This document shows, one piece after another, positions 1 through 9,150 of a stretch of DNA of 28,309 nt. The position numbers were made by a program, and so were the translations under genes. Position 1 is the stretch's first letter, and the number at the start of each line of letters is the position of its first letter. A model generated the notes under the pieces. The model had not been told where the DNA came from. It worked only from the letters and a program-made list of their open reading frames with translations, and ran no database searches. Origin of the DNA: Sperchopsis tessellata (Eukaryota; Arthropoda; Insecta; Coleoptera; Hydrophilidae). The stretch spans positions 1-28,309 of the forward strand of contig JAWQRN010000571.1 of NCBI GenBank assembly GCA_033557685.1, given 5' to 3'.

Positions 1-693
1 ACTTAGAAAACCACCTTTGACATTTACGAACGTCTAATGCACTTGGATAAACATCGCAAATGTTTTTGGTAGCAACTTTTTCGTTACTACCCTTGTGAAA
101 CTCAAAAAGCATACAATGCCGGATATTCTGGTATTTGGATGTCCTTTTCACCCAAAATTGCAAACAAAAATGTTAAGATTTAATTATTTACAAGTAAACA
201 AGTCACTTTAACCTTAAAATGTCTTTGGTAAGGCTTTGAAGTACACAATGAGTTGATAAATGATAAACAAATATTAATATGCGCAGAAACGACCTTAGTT
301 TCAGATTAGATTTTTCACCCATTCTCCATAAATTCCCACACCACAGCAACCCACTTACCTTACAACGCATTAATTCAATAATAATTACAACAATAACTTA
401 ATTACACACACTTCTAAAGTAATGAATTACTACTGCATTAATATTTATCCATTTGTTTTCCTAGATCGCACTACCATACATAAGTCCTTTATTATTTATA
501 ATCATCCTTTTTCAATCACAGCTACATGAAATTTAGGGTGTATAGAGATTATTGTGTACTTGCTTCCGCAATACATCAGATACATCTTTGTATTTGGCAA
601 TTACCAAGCCCCTAAACTTCTATTTTTAACCCTTCGATGAATGAGAATACGAGATAATACGTAAAATTATAAAAATCTGTAAATATGGCTTAC
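1..693. other. Intron 1 of tectonic, no exon seen
   Basis: This stretch follows the splice donor of the tectonic first exon on the minus strand and should be its first intron. I looked on the minus strand for the cysteine cluster expected after the CSCDL motif in tectonic proteins and did not find it, so exon 2 probably lies beyond the left edge. No repeat or other gene is apparent. Confidence 0.5.
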
Positions 694-1077
694 CTGTAAA
701 TCACATGAGCAAGTTTTTGTGTCAGAGAATTTATAAATTTCCTTAGCTACACTTGGTAGAGGTGTCGTTGGTGGACTTTTGGTTGCTACGGTAGCATTTA
801 TATCAATTGCAATAGAGGTTAAATTTGTGTCGTCTTCTGTTGAGCAGGTACTGTTTATTCCACATGTGGGATCAGTTGTTGAATATGCAAATGTAGAATT
901 AGTCTCCTCAACATCTATGGTTATTGTAGTTAGTATATTTGCAGTGGTAGTTTTAACGTGTATTGGCGCAGTAGTACTAAGTATTTTTTTAGGAGTAGTT
1001 GTTGTAGATGTTTCTGTTGTTTCTAACGTTACAGACACACATGCTAATATTAGTTCCAAAAATAGAATAGATTTCAT
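694..1077 (-). CDS. tctn: Tectonic (TCTN family), first exon, partial
   Basis: First coding exon (128 codons, phase 0) of a tectonic-family protein, a secreted or membrane part of the MKS/B9 module at the ciliary transition zone. Residues 1-17 form a signal peptide (MKSILFLELILACVSV). Residues 20-110 are rich in Thr, Ser and Pro, with four N-glycosylation sequons (NST, NST, NLT, NAT). The exon ends in TCSCDLQ, which fits the start of the tectonic Cys-rich domain, and is followed by a good donor (CAG|GTAAGC). The start is the only ATG giving a signal peptide and lies 11 bp after the B9D2 stop, which supports the identity because the two proteins share a complex. The rest of the gene is outside the window. 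The call rests on the short Cys motif and the neighbour; the Thr-rich part is not diagnostic. Confidence 0.75.
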
Positions 1078-1088
1078 GATTATATTAT

Positions 1089-4000
1089 TTACTTATATTC
1101 TATACCATATTTATAAAAATTTCTCAGAACTACACATATTTCAAACGTTACCACTCCCATAGCTTCAGTGTTTAATTTATATCTATCGTTAGAGTTGAAA
1201 ATTATATCAGGATAGTTCAATTGGGGTCCTCCTCCAAGAAAAAATTGAACAAAACGCTCTTTCAAGCTTCCAAACGGCCTCCAAGTGTAGCAATCCAAAA
1301 TATGATCTCCTGCTGTAGTTGGTATTGTTACGAAACCGTATCCAAATAGATGACTTCGACCCAACCAATCGAGATGATAAACTTGAATGTAAATTTTTGG
1401 CCAACCTAAAATAAAATTAGTAACATTTATTATTTTTTTATTTTGGTTAACTGTAGCACACAATTTTTTAAAATGGGTATATTTTAACGAAATTTTATAA
1501 AAACTTATTTGATTTAGGTTAACATTAAGCTAATTTGAATACAGATGAATTCGAGGCGAAAGAACATTTTAAACTAGCAATAGGAATTCACATGAAAAAA
1601 ATTGTACAAACGCTATCATTCCAAGTGAAAAATCTATTATAGCAATACGGAGTGTTTAAAGAATTAATTTAAGCAGCAAAATTAAAAGTCTAGAATTTCG
1701 CAATTACTATTACGATATGTATATATGAGATTTATATAAATAAAAATTAATTGCTAGTATTTAAGATCTCTCAAAAAATCAAATAGAATAGAATAGACCT
1801 CAAATAGCTAGAATAGAGATTTTCTTGAAAACTTACTTTTAAAAATAATTCATCATATCTAAACAAGAAATGTTAATCTGTAAAATTTTATTTTTTGAAA
1901 TACTTGTATACTTCCATATACATACATACATTTTAAATTACACAGGCCTACAAGGAAAAAAAATTTTGGTGCCTAGGATTTTGGAACTTATTTTAGCTAT
2001 ATTTGGGTCGCTGAATATAAATATGAAATCAGTTTTTCTCTATCAGCTCTACTTTTTTAGATCAGTGTTTTTTTAACGTTCAGTTCTACACGAAATGTGC
2101 AGTTCTAACTCCATTTTGTGTAGTTCTAAATCACATATACAAGGAGTTTGAGTTGTTGCCGTGCAGAGTAAATCGAAGTTGGCCTCGCATGATAGTTGTG
2201 TTTCGGAAAGAGTTGTTATAAAGTTAACCTAAAACGTACTGTGTTGAAGATTGTTATATTTGTGTTGTTGAATAGAAATAAAATGAGTTCAAGTAGCAGA
2301 AGTTGTGTAAATCATCCTGATGTATTTTGCTACATATGCGGAGAATACACGTTAAAAGAAAACAGAAAAACTGTTAGTGACTTTGTAAAGAGAGCTTATC
2401 TTGGATTGGCTTGGTGATCATGATAAAACCTGGGTACCGCATCAGGCCTGTAAAACTTGTACAGAACATTTACAACAGTGGACTACCGGGAAAAGAAAAA
2501 GTCTGAAATTCGGCGTACCAATGGTTTGGAGAGATCCCCAAAACCACTTCAATGACTGTTATTTCTGCCTAGTATTACTGCTCTGTGAGGATGAGAAGTG
2601 TCCCTCTGATCACTCTTCTGATACTAATGAAGGTGACAGTGATTATAAGGGGATATCATCAATTCCACAACGTTTCAACCAGGATGAGTTGAATGACTTC
2701 ACCAGAGATCTCAAGCTGTCAAAAGAAGCTTCTGAATTACTTGCTTCCAGGTTGAACGACAAAAATGTACTGGAACAAGGAACCAAAATTACCTTTTTCC
2801 GTACAAGGGAAAAGGGTCTGCTACCCTTCTTCTCTCAAGATGACAATCTTGTATTTTGTCACGAAATTAGAAGACTCCTGAAAAAATGGGTCTTCCTGAA
2901 TATTTTCAAGATGATTGGCGCCTATTTATTGACAGCTCAAAGCGAAGTTTGAAATGTGTGCTTCTACACTATGGGAACAAATATGGTTCAATACCAATTG
3001 GTCTCTCAACGAAAATGAGAAGATAAAGTATCATGAACATCAATGGGTAATTTGTGAGGACTTTAAATGGTAAACTTTCTCCTTGTTCAGTAAAGTGGTC
3101 ACACCAAATATTCTTGCATCTTGTGCATCTGGGATAGCAGAGACAAAACACACCACTGGGTTAGAAAAGAGTGGCCTAAGAGAGAAAACATGGACGTTGG
3201 GGAAAATAATGTCATTAACGACCTCTTAGTTGAACGAGAGAAAATCATCTTTCCTCCACTGCATATCACGCTGGGCCTAATGAATCAGTTCGTAAAGGCT
3301 CTTGATAAGATCGGATCATGTTTAGCATATATAGGGGGGGGGAATGCCTCAGTTGAGTACGGAAAAAAATTAAAGCAGGAATATTTGATGGCCTACAAAT
3401 AAGACAACTCATTAAGCAATCTGCCTTCGTAAATTCGATGAATAAGGCTGAGCTAAAAGCCTGGACTTCATTTGTTGCAGTTGTCGGAAATTTTCTGGGC
3501 AAACGCAAAGCTGAAAACTATGTTGAACTGGTAAACGAGATGCTTAACAGTTTTAAATCCCTTGGGGATAACATGAGTATTAAGGTGCACTATTTACACA
3601 GCCACTTATACCGATTTCCTGAAAATTTAGGAGACATGAGTGAGTAACAGGGTTAAAGATTTCACCAGGATATTAAAACTATGGAGGACCGCTACCAAGG
3701 AAGGTAGGATACGTACATGATGGCAGATTACTGCTGGAGTTTAAAAAGGTACTATTCCAAAATACATTGACACAATACAGTGACTATAGTTGGTTTCATC
3801 GATGACTTTTTCCTCTATCTTTGTATATAATTATTATATATAATACAGTATATATATATAATACAGTATATAATTATTTATTTGTATAATATAATAATAA
3901 AACTTCTGTTTAGTTTTTTTTTATTTTATCCATGGATTTAACTTAAAATAGTGTAAAGTATATTTCACTAAAATGTTATATCTTAGATATTTGAGCTGAT

Positions 4001-6907
4001 AGACAAAAACTAATGCCATATTTGAATTCAGGGCATCAAATTCATATGAAATCGGCTCTAAATACCCCGGCACCAAAACAGCTGTAGACCTGTGTTATGA
4101 TTAACGTACTACATATTCTAACAGTTTTTGGAAGACATCTTACAACTCAAATGTAGTTTTCATTTGGAATCTTAGCATTTGAGACAGGTTTAAGCAACTG
4201 GACTTGTCCACGTTTCCATCAAACTCACTGCATATAATATAACAATAGTTTTACGTATTAATTTTACTATTTAAAGTCTTTGTCAACAGGGGAAATTGAA
4301 AGTTTTGTTTATTTCATGTGATGTTTTGAAAGTAATTGGGTAATTAGAATAAAACTTTTAATTGGACTCCTAATTGTGTTGGCTGTATAACGCATCTTAA
4401 TCATCAACGTTAACTTTAAAACTTTTATTTTTTTTTTTAATTAATAGACTTCGCTAGAATACATTTTTTACTTGAAATCTTAGTTTTTAAGATAATTCAA
4501 CATATTCAAACCAAAAACAAAAATTTCTATAACTTAATGCTACGAAACTACTGCGGAACCTCTTTACCACTGAACATCTCCAGATGACTCCAGTATGTTC
4601 TAAAAGCCAAAGCCACCTGTTATAGTTATAGAGAAACGCGAAGTATTCGGACGATTAATATATCCGGTAGAAATGCTGTTATATAATTTATTACTGTTTT
4701 AATGTACGCTACACGTAATTTTTGTTATTTGTGCACCCGTAAAAAAAATTAGTTTTGTCAGGGGTGTAGTTTAAAACCAAATAATTAATAAACAACATAA
4801 AAGTAAAAAAGCGTTTTTAACAGACTACATTAAACAGTTAAAAAAAGTGTGGGATAAATGGCAACTAGTACAACTAAGAAAGTTTCGGACACAGAAGAGA
4901 ATGCAGACGAACCAGTGAACATGAATCAAATTCTCTTAATGTCCAAGAACATGTTAGAAAATCACCCTAGAAAAAGCAAAGACAGAATTGAACAGAAGCT
5001 AGAAGAGAACTCTAGAAGTTTAGAAAAAAACAGAAAATTGAAGAGAACTGTAGAAGGAGCGAAGAAAATTCTAAAATTTTAGAAAGCTAACTAGAAAAAC
5101 ATTCCAGATTTATTCAAGTAAATTTCAGAATATTTGAAACAAAAGTTAAATAGAGGTTTGTAAAAAATTCTAGAAGTTTGGTAAGTAGATTCGAAGATGA
5201 TTGAACATAAAAGTGATAAGCTGGGCTTGAAAGTTTCGGAAGTAAATAAGAATGTGGAAAAGAAAATACAAGCCCTCAGGGAAGAATACGGGACCAGGAA
5301 AGGAGACATCGAAAAGCTCGCAAAGATACCATTCACTACTTCACTTCAACCAACTGACCAAAGGGTAATAGTGCCTAAATTTGATGGAATATCTTATTGG
5401 TCTACCAACAATCCTCACTTGTTGTATGAAACGTTTACTCGACGCCCAGAAATGTTGAAAGTATAGATTGTAAGTAATAGTCCATTTCTAGTATTTGGAA
5501 CTTTTAAACGATCAAATTATTCCTACTCGTCAGGAAAATGGACAGCTTCCCCAATATCTTTGTAATTAGACGAATTAGGGATTTTTTTGAAAGTAACATT
5601 TCCAAATCGATGGATTAGATGCGATGGGTTTATTCCCCAGATTTTGTTCTTATGGATTTGTTTTCTATGTGGAAATTTAAACTCAGTTGTTTATGCAAAC
5701 AATTTGTAAGAATTGAAGGAAAGGATAATAGATGAATGTAATTTAATTCGTAGAGAAAACTTGACAAATGTGACTCAGGGTTTTATTTGCATACTGTCGA
5801 GAAGTAAACGGCCATCATTTTGAAGATTTAAAATTAATAGTTCTTTTGTTCTTTTGAATTCAAAACAATATTTGTGTTTTTGTAATTTAATGTAGTTAAC
5901 GTAACATGAGAACCAGTGTAAAGTGGTTAATATTTTTGGATATCAAAGATTAAGGTACCAAACCTGATTAATAATGAATGCAAAAATAAGAGGTCTATTG
6001 GAATATGTAAAAAATATAGTCTGTTGTTCTTTCACAAATTAAAAAGGAAGAAAAATAAAACGTGGATGATGAATCTGACTCCCATGTCGATATCAATCGG
6101 TTCAAATTATAAGGCGTAATAATTTCATATCCTAATGTACAACTTAAAAAAATAATTGAAGAGTATTTATTAATTTTTACAAAACTTTGACTTTGACTCT
6201 TCAATTATATTTAACTATAGTTTTTAGCAACTTACTGGGTAGTAGACAAGAATAGATCTCATTACTACGTTTACGCAAATGGAATTATTTGAGTGGTTTT
6301 AAAATAAATTATATATTACAAAACTAATCATGATTACTTACACATAAATTTCCACTTTACACGTGCCTTATTTTAGTAGGATTGGACTTCCATGTGTGCT
6401 GTTTATGCAATTGTAAGGATTCACACTTATGGATTACATTATTATTTAAAATGTCATGCCATATTTTTATGAATGTAGTCAACACAAAAGATTCACTTAG
6501 TAAACATGGGAAAACAATACTATTTAAATAGCGGGTGGCCATAATGGCTTTTAATTGAAGTTCAAGAATCACATAATATTTATCAACTTGTATTCTTCGG
6601 ATTTTAAAGAAAATGTATGCATGCAATACTAACCTTGAAGTCCTGATGTAGCTAAATGAATATCTAAAGGAAAACACCACTTGCAGGTATTATTAAATTC
6701 TGAGCTTGACACTTGTGTTTGCCCTTCCTTTTTGCCGGTTATCACCTTCCAATTATTACCTACAAAAGTAGATCACATGTCATCAATTGATAAAATAAAA
6801 GACGCGAACCTTAACTTACCGTACTGTAAACTCCATTTACAGAATAAACTTTGTTTAGGGAAATCTTTAGCACATTTTATTTGTCCAATTAAATGAATTT
6901 CTGCCAT
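1089..6907 (-). CDS. B9D2: B9 domain-containing protein 2 (transition zone protein)
   Basis: Complete gene in three exons: 6907-6820, 6759-6634 and 1405-1089, giving 176 residues; vertebrate B9D2 has about 175. All junctions are GT-AG and keep the frame (CAG TAC G|GT AAT and CTT CAA G|GT TGG). Exon 1 starts MAEIHLIGQIKCAKDF, close to the known B9D2 N terminus, and includes FCKW. Exon 2 has KEGQTQV and FPLDIHLATSGLQG. Exon 3 carries the B9 core: GWPKIYIQVYHLDWLGR, GYGF, TWRPFGS, FLGGGPQL and the ending LRNFYKYGIEYK. B9D2 works with B9D1 and MKS1 in the ciliary gate. Intron 2 is 5228 bp and is filled with transposon remains, while intron 1 is only 60 bp. No poly(A) signal can fit between the stop and the tectonic ATG, so both probably share one mRNA. 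An X-box lies upstream. Confidence 0.95.
1406..1937. other. B9D2 intron 2, left part
   Basis: AT-rich intron sequence between B9D2 exon 3 and the left end of the inserted DNA transposon. I see no exon, repeat or conserved signal in it beyond the splice acceptor region at 1406-1420 (RC TTTTATTTTAG). Confidence 0.5.
1941..2062 (+). repeat. Left terminal inverted repeat
   Basis: It pairs with the reverse complement of 3980-4094. The strongest blocks are the outer CACAGG-CTACA, TTTTGGTGCC, and an inner block with AGTTTTT-TCTATCAGCTC. The left arm has about 7 extra bases in an A-run near 1957. Identity is roughly 70 percent by eye, a sign of age. Confidence 0.85.
2283..3751 (+). pseudogene. Transposon-encoded protein, decayed (multi-copy arthropod family)
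   Basis: Broken gene of the inverted-repeat transposon. It starts at an ATG giving MSSSSRSCVNHPDVFCYICG. That segment, with CKTCTEHLQQW and CYFC, has paired Cys/His like a zinc-binding head. Further on come LPEYFQDDWRLFIDSSKRSL, HEHQWVIC-D-K-V, CILCIWDSRDKTHHWVRKEW, FPPLHITLGLMNQFVKALDK, MSIKVHYLHSHL and FPENLGDMS, then RFHQDIKTMEDRYQGR. From memory, many near-identical uncharacterised proteins of this kind occur in arthropods. The spaced acidic residues (FIDSS, a D after VIC, E/D before RFHQD) would fit an RNase H-like DDE transposase, which is inference. Breaks include a frameshift with loss near 2400-2412, a frameshift near 2880, stops near 3045, 3075 and 3100, a frameshift near 3340, and stops near 3648-3711. 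Confidence 0.75.
3822..3900. repeat. AT microsatellite with ATACAGTATATA sub-repeat
   Basis: Low-complexity TA-rich tract within the 3' part of the transposon. TAATACAGTATATA occurs twice (near 3842 and 3860), flanked by TATAATTATT on both sides, so this is a small local duplication rather than a pure dinucleotide run. Confidence 0.7.
3980..4094 (-). repeat. Right terminal inverted repeat
   Basis: Inverted partner of 1941-2062. Read on the minus strand it begins CACAGGTCTACAGC, then TTTTGGTGCC, and ends near CTATCAGCTC followed by CTAAGAT. Confidence 0.85.
4596..4747 (+). repeat. LTR remnant of the gypsy-like family
   Basis: Starts TGTTCTAAAAGCC and shares, in the same order, CGCGAAGTATTCG, TTGTTATTTGTG and CCCGT with the LTR-like stretch at 25628-25392. 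It is about 150 bp against about 237 bp there, mostly because one block is missing after TTCTAAAAGC. The exact 3' end is uncertain. Confidence 0.6.
4858..5466 (+). pseudogene. Gag-like N-terminal region, decayed
   Basis: An ORF of 74 residues starts at 4858 (MATSTTKKVSDTEENADEP) and runs into a charged coiled-coil stretch (IEQKLEENSRSLEKN). It stops at 5082, and the same protein resumes after a broken part at 5197-5466 with KLGLKVSEVNKNVEKKIQ, REEYGTRKGDIEKLAK and FTTSLQPTDQRVIVPKFDG. The last phrase, ending in PKFDG, is typical of gag proteins in insect gypsy-like elements, where the capsid part normally follows; here it is missing. The minus-strand copy at 26690-27275 carries the same segments, which supports the call. 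Confidence 0.7.
5467..6633. other. B9D2 intron 2, right part, nothing recognised
   Basis: AT-rich sequence between the gag fragment and B9D2 exon 2. Only short ORFs of random look are present. I recognise no exon, terminal repeat or tRNA-like part. Confidence 0.5.
6634..6907 (-). other. B9D2: B9D2 exons 1 and 2 with 60-bp intron
   Basis: Exon 1 is 6907-6820 (88 bp) and ends TACG|GTAAGTT. Exon 2 is 6759-6634 (126 bp), begins after CTTTTGTAG and ends CTTCAAG|GTTAGT. These exons lie 5.2 kb from exon 3, so the 5' part of the gene is easily missed; the frame and B9D2 similarity tie the parts together. Confidence 0.93.
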
Positions 6908-6978
6908 CAGAAGTAGCCGTTTGAAAACAATAGTAGGTAGTTCTGTTGTAATGTTTTAGTTGTTTACAAACTATTTTC

Positions 6979-6991
6979 GTTGCCTAGCAAC
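6979..6991 (-). promoter_or_regulatory. RFX X-box upstream of B9D2
   Basis: GTTGCCTAGCAAC fits the RFX consensus RYYNYY-N(1-3)-RRNRAC with a 1-base spacer and no mismatch, and is nearly palindromic. It lies 71 bp upstream of the B9D2 ATG, the usual place for X-boxes of cilium genes in nematodes and flies. RFX factors switch on transition-zone genes, so this is the likely control point for B9D2 and, if dicistronic, tectonic. Confidence 0.75.
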
Positions 6992-8149
6992 ATCCATAAT
7001 TCCAAAATTAGTTAGGTTGAATGACTGTCAAAATATTATGTCACATCCGCATCTATAATTTTTCATGTTGATCGTATAAGATCTGAAAATAATTATTTTG
7101 CATTTTCTTAATGCATATAACAAACCAGATTTGCATTTTAAAAATGGTCCGGACTTTAAAAATCTGTAAGATGCGCGCGCATATTGGTAAAAGTGTTCGA
7201 GCCTGCGTAATATGTCAAAAATACACCAGATTTTAAGATGGCCGTGAAAATTATCAAGTGACAATTTAAATTATTGAATACTTTTTACAATTTCATCGAA
7301 AGGAAGCTGTATATTTTACCGGTAACTATTGATATTGAATACCTTATTAGTTCTATATAAGTAGCATACGTGACATATGGTTTTTAAGAAGATTAGCCCA
7401 CAAATCTTGGTTATCTTTTTTGAAGAAAATACGTTACATTTAAATGCCCATGTATCAAACCAGCTGATTTTAAGTCTCATGTATATTTGTTATAAATATA
7501 AATAACGATACAACTAAATTGTCACCAACCATAATGTAGGTTTAGATCTACTTGATTTCTATTTAATTTGGATCTAACAATTGTCTTATATTTTGCATAT
7601 CTTATTACATGGTATAACCAATTATATTCCCATTGTTTAGGACATATAAACTAGGTATTTCAATTCAGTTTACAATCTTAAAATATGATTCTTGAACATT
7701 GCCTATGTGTTGGAAAGGAAAACAAACTTGTATTTAATGCAGTTACTTTTGAATATATTATTAATTTGTTTCATGTTAGTCCGAGTATATCAAATGTGTG
7801 GAGTATACCTATTCCCAGTAATTTTGTAATATTGCCTAATATGTTGTAACGACTGAGCAGTACCTCCGGAACTGTATTCTGATGCTAGATTTAAGCTAAA
7901 CGTAAGTAAATTTTGAAATGTCTGTGACCTCGATATGTTAAAATTGTTTTTTTACCGTATACATACAAATGTATATATATATATGTATATATAGATATAT
8001 GCCAAACATATATTGTCTATAAATTACAATATGTTTGGGATTCATGCAACAATATTAAGAGAAAACGGGGTTTCTAAATTTACATGCATTGAGATCCAGA
8101 GCTTCATTTATCATTTTTGTATACAAATGTCACTACTCTAATTTGATTT
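6992..8149. other. Intergenic, no gene recognised
   Basis: AT-rich DNA upstream of B9D2. A TA microsatellite lies at 7972-8000, beside an imperfect hairpin around 8000-8038 (CCAAACATATATTGT facing ACAATATGTTTGG). A 30-codon plus-strand stretch near 7157-7252 ending VRACVICQK is faintly like a retroelement integrase zinc finger but is too short to call. Confidence 0.5.
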
Positions 8150-9150
8150 TCAAACTGTCTGTCTGTAATAATAATTGTTTTGATTCGAAATCCATCTTGG
8201 ATATTCAGTGTTTCATTAAGATCACTATCTCGTGATTCATAAATAAAATCTTTTTTTTGCGAGTTTTTCTAATTTTGTTTTCTTGTTCACCTGCGACATT
8301 AATTTTCTCTTTGTCATATTCATCAAAATCATTCCTCATTGTTTGTATGTATTTAATAATTTTAGCATACTATCCAACAACCATGTTTTACTGATTCAAT
8401 TTATTTGGTTGAGTCAAGCAACCCAAAAAATTGCCGTGCATGCTGTTTCCAATTTTTCTTGCAATAAATATTCAATAATCTCTATTCATGCCTCACTAAG
8501 ACTTTCGTAAATATCACCTCTCACTGACCATTGAGTTGCTGACATTTTAGTGTTAGATTAACCAATCAGTGGTGTGTAAATACAATGAAAACACAAAGTG
8601 CTTAGGAGTAAACCAAACAAAATTTATTGTTCATGCACATCTTGAAGCAGCACATATTTTGCAAGAAGATTTACTTCTTTAATTCGTGTCTGTAGTTCTG
8701 AATAAACCGAGATATGTTGTTGGCACTAAGATAGGTCTGGTCAACTATGTAATTTGTGTCATGCATTTGGTATAAATACTATATATCGCTCTATCAATAA
8801 ACCACATTCCTGTACATATCTTACGGCAAATGGAAATAATTCTACATGAGCCAAATCTGGTGTAGAATCAACTAATTGAATAATATATAGAAGCTTTAAT
8901 TTCACTGACAATTACTTATTTCCAAATCATTAATTGAATAAATTCTTCATAAATTGTAGAAAATAATTAAAATAATTCCAGTACCTGAATACAGTATTTT
9001 CTAATATTTTAACTAAAAAAAATATCGAATTCTGCTATTAAACCTATTGCCATGAAAAAATTTCCATCATGATCTCTTAATGCAAGTGCATGACTCATAA
9101 GTTTTTTTTATCACTGCTACTACATATTTAAAGGTTTTCATCCAAAATTA
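8150..9150 (-). pseudogene. hAT transposase remnant (ZMYM1/DUF4371-like)
   Basis: On the minus strand, three frames together give the ordered segments of a hAT-type transposase of the kind annotated as zinc finger MYM-type protein 1-like. They are KTFKYVVAVIK (about 9146), LALRDHDGNFFMAIGLIAEF, IYEEFIQLM, STPDLAHVELFPFAVRYVQE (about 8860), IERYIVFIPN, LQTRIKEVNLLAKYV (about 8700), SATQWSVRGDIYESLSEA (about 8545), LLDSMLKLLNTY, NDFDEYDKEKI and DLNETLNIQDGFRI (to about 8165). The phrases for VDSTPD, RYV, ARIKEVNPLAKYV and LSDTRWSAR of the family are all visible. Many stops and frameshifts make it dead. The conserved GQSYDNA block is missing near 8740. Neither the N-terminal zinc finger nor the inverted ends were found. 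Confidence 0.75.

Larger units (their letters stand above)
1941..4094 (+). mobile_element. DNA transposon with long inverted ends (2154 bp)
   Basis: The element begins CACAGGCCTACA and ends with the inverted form TGTAGACCTGTG. The similarity runs about 115-120 bp inward on each side, including the blocks TTTTGGTGCC and CTATCAGCTC. TTA stands on both flanks (1938-1940 and 4095-4097), a candidate 3-bp target duplication. Inside is one decayed gene on the plus strand. CAC ends with a 3-bp duplication recall the CMC (CACTA/Mirage/Chapaev) supergroup, but that is inference, and the internal gene does not let me fix the superfamily. The element sits in B9D2 intron 2, antisense to the host gene. Confidence 0.85.
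4550..5466 (+). mobile_element. Ty3/gypsy-like retrotransposon fragment, copy 1 (LTR plus gag)
   Basis: Fragment of the same family as the minus-strand copy at 25392-27290. 4550-4595 resembles the internal 3' end of that copy (AACCTCT-ACCACTGAAC, then CTCCAGTA). 4596-4747 matches parts of its LTR. 4858-5466 matches its gag-like part. No protease, reverse transcriptase or integrase is present here. The order 3' end, LTR, gag is unusual and is listed as a finding. It lies in B9D2 intron 2. Confidence 0.7.

Noticed and set aside
779..1162. Plus-strand ORF of 127 residues
   Set aside because: It is the antisense of the tectonic exon and B9D2 exon 3; Val/Ser-rich text arises from Thr codons on the other strand.
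1207..1404. Second minus-strand ORF over B9D2 exon 3
   Set aside because: It is an out-of-frame shadow of the B9 domain.
7157..7252. Plus-strand ORF ending VRACVICQK, like a retroelement integrase zinc finger
   Set aside because: Only about 30 codons, the expected histidines are not in place and no neighbouring integrase text is seen.
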